From the NCBI GenBank assembly GCA_009923795.1, contig RFSU01000155.1, positions 1 through 5,459 of the forward strand: a DNA stretch of 5,459 bases, given 5' to 3'. The stretch is from Sphingomonadaceae bacterium (GTDB taxonomy: Bacteria; Pseudomonadota; Alphaproteobacteria; Sphingomonadales; Sphingomonadaceae). The notes under the pieces are model-generated. The model was not told the DNA's origin, did not search any database, and saw only the letters and a program-made list of their open reading frames with translations. Shown one piece after another: positions 1 to 5,459 of this stretch. The first letter of the stretch is position 1; the number at the start of each line of letters is the position of its first letter. A program made the translations under genes and the position numbers.

Positions 1-1
1 A

Positions 2-1621
2 GCACTTGCGTCCCTCAACCGAAGCGAAGACACGAGGGTAGCCGCCAGAAAGGCTTGGACGTCCGCCCCTTTGTCTCAGGTGGAAGAAACACGGCTCCTT
101 CAGAAATTTGGAAGCATCCTTCGGGAAGAGGATCATGATGACCGCATGGATAGGTTGTTATGGCTGCGCGCGACGGATGCCGCCGCTCGGCAGATTGCCA
201 GAACAAGCATCAGCCGACGACCCAATTTCGATGTGCGGTTGGCGCTGCTGACAAAAGCACCCGACGTATCGGATAGGCTGGCCTATGCAATAGCACCGGT
301 TCGCAACGATCCCGGATTTATCGCCGATTATATGTGGTGGCTGCGCAATACGGGCCAAGCCACCACTGCCCGTCAATTTCTTCGGGATAACCACCCCATG
401 GCGACATTTCCTGCGTCGCCCGAAACTTGGCTGCAAATGCTTTTGATCTCGGCGAGGGACGCAGCACAGGCAGAGGATTGGCAAGCCGCCTTTGACATTG
501 CCCGGAGGGCTGGCACTGCCTACCCGCCGAACACAGATGTCCGCAAACGCCCCTTTGCAGAACGCGATGCCTATACCGATCTGATTTGGCTTGCTGGAAC
601 CATAGCGCTTAATCGGTTGAACGAACCAAGCCAAGCGGCAGAGATGTTCCGCCGCTATGTCTCCGCCGCCCAATCATCCCAAACGCAAGCGCGTGGATTA
701 TATTGGGCCGGGCGTGCTTGGACCGCAGCATCCCGCCCCGCTGAGGCGCGCAATTCTTTTGAAGAAGCCGCCCAATATGTGGACCAGTTCCATGGTCAGC
801 TCGCTGCCGAGCGTCTCGGCCGCGTGTTAAGGCTTCCGCCTCAAACTGTAAGCATCTCCATAAGCGCAGAGCAGCGCGCCCAATTTGAAAAAAGGTCGAT
901 CGTCCGGGCCTTGCTGGCATTAGGGGAAGCTGGCAATTGGGCGGACCAAAGCCTTTTTGTCCGCAGCCTCGCCAGCACAATATCAACCGATGCAGATCAT
1001 CTGTTGGCCGCTGAATTGGCGCAACGGATTGGCAGACCAGACCTGAATGTTCTGGTAGGGCGCAATGCCCGTAACACAGGGCTGAACGACTATATCCGCA
1101 CAGCGTTTCCACAAATTCACGTCCCGGCGGAACAAGCTGAGGATTGGACCTTCATCCATGCCATTTCAAGGCAAGAAAGCCAGTTCGACAGACAAGCAGT
1201 CAGCCGCGCAGGCGCGCGAGGATTGATGCAACTCATGCCCGGCACTGCCCGGGATACGGCCCGACATCTTGGCATAGATCAGGAAAATCTGATCCTATTT
1301 GACCCGCAGGTTAACATCACCCTTGGAGCCAGCTATTTCCGGCGCATGCTGAACAATTATAGAGGATCGCATGTGCTTGCGATTGCCGCCTATAATGCTG
1401 GGCCGGGCAATGTGAATCGATGGCTGCGGTCAATTGGCGACCCACGCACGAATATGAACGTTCTAGATTGGATAGAGGCCATCCCTTTTTCCGAAACGCG
1501 CAATTATGTGCAGCGCGTGCTCGAAAATGCGGTTATTTATAATTTGAAAAATCCCAACCGTGCGACACTGCATGGCGATGCACCGCTATCCTTTTACCTC
1601 GGCAAGCCTTACCCCGGCTAA
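2..1621 (+). CDS. slt: Soluble lytic murein transglycosylase (Slt70-like, GH23), 5' end missing
   Basis: Periplasmic enzyme that cleaves the MurNAc-GlcNAc bond of peptidoglycan to leave 1,6-anhydro-MurNAc. The frame is open to the left edge, so the gene starts upstream; a TTG at 71 is a possible but unlikely start because the coding-like sequence continues before it. 539 residues are visible. Roughly residues 1-360 are helical and alanine-rich, with repeat-like segments such as YWAGRAW, fitting the superhelical U-domain of the Slt70 family. The C-terminal SLT domain has the catalytic Glu in RQESQFD (codon 1175-1177, visible residue 392), GLMQLMP (residues 407-413), the LGASYF helix and AYNAGPGN (from residue 463), ending with IPFSETRNYV. 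The signal peptide would lie in the missing part, perhaps 80-130 residues. The stop abuts greB. Family assignment is firm; the exact orthologue name is less so. Confidence 0.93.
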   Translation, partial: ALASLNRSEDTRVAARKAWTSAPLSQVEETRLLQKFGSILREEDHDDRMDRLLWLRATDAAARQIARTSISRRPNFDVRLALLTKAPDVSDRLAYAIAPVRNDPGFIADYMWWLRNTGQATTARQFLRDNHPMATFPASPETWLQMLLISARDAAQAEDWQAAFDIARRAGTAYPPNTDVRKRPFAERDAYTDLIWLAGTIALNRLNEPSQAAEMFRRYVSAAQSSQTQARGLYWAGRAWTAASRPAEARNSFEEAAQYVDQFHGQLAAERLGRVLRLPPQTVSISISAEQRAQFEKRSIVRALLALGEAGNWADQSLFVRSLASTISTDADHLLAAELAQRIGRPDLNVLVGRNARNTGLNDYIRTAFPQIHVPAEQAEDWTFIHAISRQESQFDRQAVSRAGARGLMQLMPGTARDTARHLGIDQENLILFDPQVNITLGASYFRRMLNNYRGSHVLAIAAYNAGPGNVNRWLRSIGDPRTNMNVLDWIEAIPFSETRNYVQRVLENAVIYNLKNPNRATLHGDAPLSFYLGKPYPG

Positions 1622-2098
1622 ATGGACCGCCCCAACTACATCACGCCAGCTGGCTTTGCCGGTCTGAAGGCGCGCTATCATGATTTATTTGCTGTCGAGC
1701 GGCCAAAGCTCGTTGAAACCGTATCATGGGCCGCGGGCAATGGGGATCGATCCGAGAATGGCGATTATATTTATGGCAAGAAGCGTCTGCGCGAAATTGA
1801 TAAAGAACTCGGCTGGCTCTCGCGCAGAATAAAGGCAGCCCGCGTCGTTGATCCCACCGATCAAGTCGACCGAAGCAAGATCTTCTTCGGCGCGACGGTC
1901 ACCATTGCAGACGATCAAGATCAGCAGCGGACATTTACAATCGTCGGCGACGATGAAGCCGACGCCTCACAAGGACGGGTCGGCTGGAATGCGCCCATCG
2001 CCCGCGCTCTGCGTGGCGCTGCGCTTGGCGACGTCCGTCGCCTCACCCTGCCGGCAGGCGCAATAGATTATGAGGTTCTAGCGATCAGCTACCCGTAA
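1622..2098 (+). CDS. greB: Transcription elongation factor GreB
   Basis: Binds the secondary channel of RNA polymerase and stimulates cleavage of the 3' end of backtracked transcripts, restarting stalled elongation. The 158-residue length is that of the Gre family. Residues 1 to about 76 form the N-terminal coiled coil. Its tip carries the acidic pair Asp42 and Glu45 in GDRSENGDY, followed by YGKKRLREIDK, which is characteristic of GreB more than GreA. Residues from about 82 form the FKBP-like C-terminal domain, with FFGATV, FTIVGDDE, the APIARAL helix and the closing LPAGAIDYEVLAI. The ATG follows the slt TAA without a gap, and it aligns with the usual GreB N-terminus. No Shine-Dalgarno sequence is visible upstream, so translation may depend on ribosomes finishing slt. 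No separate promoter is evident. Confidence 0.94.
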   Translation: MDRPNYITPAGFAGLKARYHDLFAVERPKLVETVSWAAGNGDRSENGDYIYGKKRLREIDKELGWLSRRIKAARVVDPTDQVDRSKIFFGATVTIADDQDQQRTFTIVGDDEADASQGRVGWNAPIARALRGAALGDVRRLTLPAGAIDYEVLAISYP

Positions 2099-2102
2099 GC
2101 TG
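2086..2102. repeat. Short inverted repeat at the greB 3' end
   Basis: CAGCT (2086-2090) and AGCTG (2098-2102) can pair around a 7-base loop that contains the greB stop codon. The arms lie across the convergent ends of greB and aspS. The stem is only 5 bp and no T-run follows on either strand, so it is at best a weak transcript end or stabilising hairpin, and may be chance. Confidence 0.2.
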
Positions 2103-2104
2103 GA

Positions 2105-3883
2105 TTAGGGCTTGGCCTGTTCCACCACACGAATATTGAGCTCACGCAACTGCTTCGCCGTCACCGGACCCGGCGCGCCCATCATCAGGTCTTCTGCCTT
2201 CTGATTCATCGGGAAGACAATGACTTCGCGAATATTCGGCTCATCCGCCAGCAGCATTACAATACGATCGATACCTGGTGCAGAACCGCCATGCGGCGGC
2301 GCGCCATATTTGAACGCGTTGATCATGCCCGCAAAATTGGTGTCGACATCCTCTTGCGAATATCCTGCAATTTCAAAGGCTTTATACATGATTTCGGGTC
2401 GGTGGTTCCGGATAGCGCCAGACGATAGCTCAACACCATTGCAGACAATGTCATATTGATAGGCAAGGATATCGAGCGGATTCATCGTCTCAAGGGCATG
2501 CATCTCGCCCTGCGGCATAGAGAAGGGATTATGTGAGAAATCGACCTTCTTTGACTCCTCGTCATACTCATACATCGGAAAGTCGACGATCCAGCAAAAC
2601 TCAAAGCAATTGGGGTCAATCAGGCCAAGTTGCTCGGCAACCCGCGTGCGGGCGGCACCCGCAAGCTTCGCTGCCTGCCCTTCCTTGCCCGCGGCAAAGA
2701 ACAGGCCGTCATCCGGGCCAAGGCCCAGCGCATCATAAATTGCGGCCATGCCCTCTTCGCCATGGTTCTTGGCAATCGGCCCGCCAAACTCGCCGCCCTT
2801 ACGCGTAACATAGCCAAGGCCTGCATGGCCTTCGCCCCGCGCCCAGTCATTCATGTCGTCAAAGAATTTGCGGCTCTTATCGGCAGTATTGGGCGCTGGG
2901 ATCGCGCGGACTACGCCGCCTCCTTCCACAATACGCTCAAACAAGCCAAAGCCTGATTTGGTGAAGGAATTGGTCACATCGGTGATGATGATTGGATTGC
3001 GAAGGTCCGGTTTGTCGCTGCCATATTTCAGCATCGCATCCTTATAGGGAATGCGCGGAAATGGCGCGGCGCTCACCCGGCGGCCATTGGCAAATTCTTC
3101 GAATAGTCCATGCAGCACAGGCTCAATCGCGTTGAAGACATCGTCTTGCGTGACGAAGCTCATTTCGAAATCGAGCTGATAAAACTCACCCGGTGACCGA
3201 TCAGCACGTGCATCTTCATCCCGGAAGCAGGGCGCAATCTGGAAATAGCGGTCAAAGCCCGCCACCATCAGCAGCTGTTTGAACATCTGCGGCGCTTGTG
3301 GCAGCGCATAAAATTTTCCGGGATGGACGCGACTGGGCACCAGATAATCACGCGCCCCTTCTGGCGAAGACGCGGTCAAAATTGGGGTCTGAAACTCGGT
3401 GAAGCCCTGCCCGATCATGCGCTGACGCACCGAAGAAATCACCTTGGAACGCAGGACGATGTTATTGTGCAGCCGTTCCCGCCGAAGATCGAGGAACCGA
3501 TAGCGCAGCCGGATATCCTCCGGATATTCCGCATCGCCGAAAACTGGCAAGGGAAGCTCCTGCGCGGCGGACTGAACCGACACCTCGCGGGCCCGCACCT
3601 CAATTTCACCCGTGGGCAAATTGGCATTGGCCGTCTCCGCCGCACGTGCCACGACGTCGCCAGTGATGGTCACAACAGACTCGGCCCGCGCCTTCTCCAA
3701 AACCTTAAAGGCCTCGGAGTCCACATCCGTCACAATCTGGGTCAACCCATAATGATCGCGCAAGTCTACAAACAGCAAATTGCCATGGTCACGCTTACGG
3801 TGAATCCAACCCGAAAGACGGACGGTTGAACCAACATCGGATTTGCGCAGTTGGGCGCAGGTATGGGAGCGATAAATATGCAT
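2105..3883 (-). CDS. aspS: Aspartyl-tRNA synthetase, probably non-discriminating (Asp/Asn)
   Basis: Class II cytosolic synthetase that activates aspartate with ATP and charges tRNA-Asp; the non-discriminating kind also makes Asp-tRNA-Asn for GatCAB amidation. The chosen ATG gives 592 residues, the bacterial size; a longer frame to 3985 adds 34 residues with no family resemblance. The N-terminal OB-fold anticodon domain (about 1-110) has GWIHRKRDHG and LLFVDLRDHYG. Next come motif 1 (GFTEFQTP), the flipping-loop region ASSPEGARDYLVPSR (about 170-184), QAPQMFKQLLM, motif 2 FRDEDARADR (near residue 220), the bacterial GAD insertion (about 290-420), and motif 3 with GAPPHGGSAPGIDRI (about 527-541). 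All catalytic motifs look intact. His33 in RDHG, rather than RDLG, suggests relaxed tRNA choice. The gene converges on greB and diverges from rnd, so it is probably transcribed alone. Confidence 0.97.
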   Translation of the reverse strand: MHIYRSHTCAQLRKSDVGSTVRLSGWIHRKRDHGNLLFVDLRDHYGLTQIVTDVDSEAFKVLEKARAESVVTITGDVVARAAETANANLPTGEIEVRAREVSVQSAAQELPLPVFGDAEYPEDIRLRYRFLDLRRERLHNNIVLRSKVISSVRQRMIGQGFTEFQTPILTASSPEGARDYLVPSRVHPGKFYALPQAPQMFKQLLMVAGFDRYFQIAPCFRDEDARADRSPGEFYQLDFEMSFVTQDDVFNAIEPVLHGLFEEFANGRRVSAAPFPRIPYKDAMLKYGSDKPDLRNPIIITDVTNSFTKSGFGLFERIVEGGGVVRAIPAPNTADKSRKFFDDMNDWARGEGHAGLGYVTRKGGEFGGPIAKNHGEEGMAAIYDALGLGPDDGLFFAAGKEGQAAKLAGAARTRVAEQLGLIDPNCFEFCWIVDFPMYEYDEESKKVDFSHNPFSMPQGEMHALETMNPLDILAYQYDIVCNGVELSSGAIRNHRPEIMYKAFEIAGYSQEDVDTNFAGMINAFKYGAPPHGGSAPGIDRIVMLLADEPNIREVIVFPMNQKAEDLMMGAPGPVTAKQLRELNIRVVEQAKP

Positions 3884-3889
3884 GCCGCG

Positions 3890-3918
3890 CCTAGACGGTG
3901 ACGCGGGCCTTTTGTCAA
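3890..3918 (-). promoter_or_regulatory. Probable sigma-70-type aspS promoter giving a leaderless mRNA
   Basis: On the minus strand, CTTGACA contains a perfect -35 hexamer TTGACA (3918 to 3913). A 17-base spacer separates it from TCTAGG (3895 to 3890), a weak -10 matching TATAAT at three positions. Transcription would start about 7 bases on, at or next to the A of the aspS ATG (3883). No Shine-Dalgarno sequence precedes that ATG, which fits a leaderless message. The -35 is convincing; the -10 is inferred mainly from spacing. Confidence 0.45.
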
Positions 3919-3967
3919 GATGAAGGGAGGTAAATGCCACATTGAAAACGCATCCTTGCCTTCCTGT

Positions 3968-3973
3968 TTGACA
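3968..3973 (+). promoter_or_regulatory. Candidate -35 element for rnd
   Basis: TTGACA lies 57-62 bases before the chosen rnd ATG in the 146-base divergent region. At the usual 17-base spacing the hexamer is GCTGGC (3991-3996), a poor -10, so only the -35 can be supported. If it is used, transcription would begin near 4003, downstream of the alternative start at 3997, favouring the ATG at 4030. Confidence 0.25.
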
Positions 3974-4029
3974 GCAGATTTTCATCCAAGGCTGGCATGG
4001 ACGGCCGAACGCGGCTAGGCCAAGTCCCT

Positions 4030-5064
4030 ATGAAGATACACGACCTTATTACGACCACAGATGAACTCGCGGCGCTCTGCGCTCGCTGGGCCAATGCACC
4101 CTTTATTGCGGTAGATACAGAGTTCATGCGTGAGAACACCTACTGGCCTGACCTGTGCCTTATCCAAGTTGCAGATCATAATGAAGCGGCGGCAATCGAC
4201 CCAAAGGCACCCGACCTTGATTTAAGCCCCCTGCTTGATCTCCTGACGGAGAATAAAGATGTTCTCAAAGTGGTGCATGCTGGCGGACAAGACATTGAAA
4301 TCGTCTGCAACCTCACCGGCAAAACACCCCACCCCATGTTTGACACACAAATTGCAGCTATGGCCTTGGGCCAAGGGGAGCAAGTTGGCTATTCCAACCT
4401 TGTCGATAGCTGGCTTGGCATTCCGCTTGATAAGGGCGCGCGGTTTACAGACTGGGGGCGGCGACCGCTCGATCAGCGTCAGATTGATTATGCCATTGGC
4501 GATGTCACGCATCTTGCAGTCATTTTCCCCAAAATGCTCGACAAGTTGAGAGAGACAGGCCGAGGTGTTTGGTTGAATGACGAGATGGAACGCATCGCCG
4601 ATCCCTCAAATTACGTCACTGACCCCCAAATGGCGTGGAAGCGCGTTAAGATTTCTAGCCGCAAGCCAGAGGTTCTTGGAAGGCTTAAGGCAATTGCCGC
4701 CTGGCGGGAAACAGAGGCGCGCAACAAGAATATCCCACGTGGTCGGATCATGAAGGACGAAACGCTCGCGGATGTCGCCGTTCATCCCCCCCGCGCTCAA
4801 TCTGATTTGGCGAAGGTACGCGGTCTTTCCGCCTCTTGGGCCAATAACGATATCGGCACGCGCCTCATTGCGATAATCGACGGTGCGCGGCCCCTGGGGC
4901 CAGATGAGATGCCCGCACGGGATGATCGCAAACCAGGCCTCGGCAAAGAAGGTGCGCTGGTCGCTGATTTGTTAAAGCTCCTGCTGAAGATCAGAGCACG
5001 CGATATCGATGTGGCACCAAGATTATTGGCCCGATCTGACGAGTTGGATCTTCTTGCCGCAGGT
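4030..5064 (+). CDS. rnd: Ribonuclease D, 3' end lost at a junction
   Basis: A 3'-to-5' exoribonuclease that trims tRNA precursors and other structured RNAs. It has the DEDDy exonuclease fold: Asp29 and Glu31 in VDTEFMRE (Exo I), Asp88 in HAGGQDIE (Exo II), and Tyr154 with Asp158 in DYAIGDV (Exo III). An HRDC nucleic-acid-binding domain follows at about residues 214-286. The next segment, with LVADLLKLLLKIRARDIDVAP, is typical of the alphaproteobacterial family up to ELDLLAAG. After residue 345 (codon 5062-5064) the frame continues without a stop into ND5 sequence, so about 40 C-terminal residues are missing. The ATG at 4030 gives the usual N-terminus MKIHDLITTT. An in-frame ATG at 3997 with AAGG five bases before it would add 11 unfamiliar residues. 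No Shine-Dalgarno is seen before 4030. Confidence 0.93.
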
Positions 5065-5076
5065 CTTCTTGTTGGG
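5058..5076. other. Junction between bacterial chromosome and mitochondrial-like DNA
   Basis: Left of about 5062 the frame matches RNase D (ELDLLAAG); from 5074 it matches ND5 (GAVGKSAQ). The LLV codons at 5065-5073 could be the start of the ND5 helix, which places the break at about 5062-5067. No transposon end, attachment-site repeat or tRNA gene is visible there. A chimeric molecule or assembly is more likely than a real insertion. Confidence 0.8.
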
Positions 5077-5459
5077 GCTGTAGGTAAGTCCGCACAAGTT
5101 GGACTTCACACTTGGCTTCCAGATGCGAGGGAAGGACCAACACCAGTGTCAGCCCTACTCCACGCGGCAACTAGGGTTACAGCAGGTGTTTTCCTGCTTT
5201 GTCGTTGTTCACCCCTTATTGAATTTGCCCCACATACCTCTTCAATGATCACTAGGATTGGAGGTAGAACTGCATTCCTAGCGGCTACTACCGGTCTTGT
5301 GCAAAATGACCTAAAGCGCGTTATCGCCTATTCTACTTGTTCACAGCTAGGGTACAGAGTGCTAGCGGCTGGACTGTCAGGCTATCCTGTAGCCAGGTTC
5401 CATCTGGCAAACCACGCCTTTTTTAAGGCCCTGCTTTTCCTAGGCGCTGGTTCCGTTAT
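5065..5459 (+). CDS. nad5: NADH dehydrogenase subunit 5 fragment (ND5/NuoL family, mitochondrial-like), both ends missing
   Basis: Part of the antiporter-like proton-pumping subunit of respiratory Complex I, an inner-membrane protein. About 131 residues are visible. They include VGAVGKSAQ with the channel lysine (codon 5086), HTWLPDA, EGPTPVSALLHAAT with its conserved His (5161), the NDLKRVIAYSTCSQLGY helix with its Lys (5314), and NHAFFKALLFLGAGSV with Lys 5425. Asn in NHAFF and RCSPLIEFAP point to mitochondrial Nad5; bacterial NuoL usually has THAFF. It lacks the family's N- and C-terminal parts, and it is fused in frame to RNase D only because of the junction near 5062. Standard translation puts Arg at conserved Met positions (5128, 5173, 5356 and probably 5266, 5395), so a non-standard code is likely. 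Codon choice differs from rnd: Leu is CTN only and Ser is TCN only. The family is clear; the source lineage is unknown, perhaps a green alga. Confidence 0.88.

Noticed and set aside
158..1112. Two long open frames on the minus strand inside slt
   Set aside because: They lie antisense to a clearly conserved coding frame, overlap each other and show no recognisable domain, so they are shadows.
3296..3829. A 177-codon open frame on the plus strand inside aspS
   Set aside because: It is antisense to conserved AspRS motifs and its translation shows no domain; it is a shadow of the real gene.
3884..3985. N-terminal extension of aspS to an upstream ATG (626 residues)
   Set aside because: The extra 34 residues have no AspRS resemblance, and the ATG at 3883 gives the usual N-terminus and length. 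The -35 and -10 elements lie inside the extension.
3997..4029. Alternative rnd start at the ATG at 3997
   Set aside because: It has an AAGG five bases upstream, but the 11 added residues do not resemble RNase D N-termini, which usually begin near the IHDLITTT segment.
5128..5397. RNA editing of AGR codons to AUG
   Set aside because: AGG would need G-to-U and AGA two changes per codon; common organelle editing (C-to-U, U-to-C, A-to-I) does not do this. Kept only as a test alternative.
5065..5459. Fragment of the bacterium's own nuoL
   Set aside because: A standard-code bacterial NuoL would have Met (ATG) at 5128, 5173 and 5356. NHAFF and RCSPL are mitochondrial-like, and codon choice differs sharply from the neighbouring genes.
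4030..5459. A genuine bifunctional RNase D-ND5 protein
   Set aside because: Both partners are cut within conserved regions, a cytosolic nuclease and a Complex I membrane core have no shared role, and an in-frame join occurs by chance one time in three.

Overview
Most of this window (about bases 1-5064) is ordinary chromosome from an alphaproteobacterium. The protein sequences look most like Sphingomonadales, judged from family resemblance and not from any search. It carries four housekeeping genes: a soluble lytic transglycosylase (slt type, 5' end outside the window), greB, aspS and rnd. The first two run rightward and abut exactly (stop codon TAA followed directly by ATG). aspS runs leftward and converges on greB with a 6-base gap. 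rnd runs rightward and diverges from aspS across a 146-base promoter region.

The last ~395 bases (about 5065-5459) do not belong with the rest. Without a frame break, the RNase D reading frame turns into the core of NADH dehydrogenase subunit 5 (ND5/NuoL family). The segment runs from the GKSAQ lysine helix through the HAAT and NDLKRV helices to FFKALLF, and it resembles mitochondrial Nad5 more than bacterial NuoL. RNase D is cut about 40 residues before its usual end. The simplest explanation is a chimeric clone, read or assembly joining a bacterial chromosome to organelle DNA, possibly from an alga in the same sample.

The Nad5 segment holds the most interesting signal. All six AGG/AGA codons fall where arginine makes no sense. 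Three are at nearly invariant methionines of the family (DA-M-EGPTPVSA, AAT-M-VTAG, QLGY-M), two are at positions often Met, and one is at a variable hydrophobic position. The two genuine arginines use CGT and CGC. This is the signature of AGR read as methionine. The same segment uses no TTR for leucine (19 Leu, all CTN) and no AGY for serine (9 Ser, all TCN), unlike the adjoining bacterial gene. From memory, AGG-to-Met has been reported for the green alga Chromochloris; I do not recall AGA-to-Met being described.

The bacterial genes are not one pathway: cell-wall turnover (slt), rescue of backtracked RNA polymerase (greB), tRNA aspartylation (aspS) and RNA 3'-end processing (rnd). Two smaller points are a probable leaderless aspS promoter and an RDHG signature in AspRS that suggests a non-discriminating enzyme.
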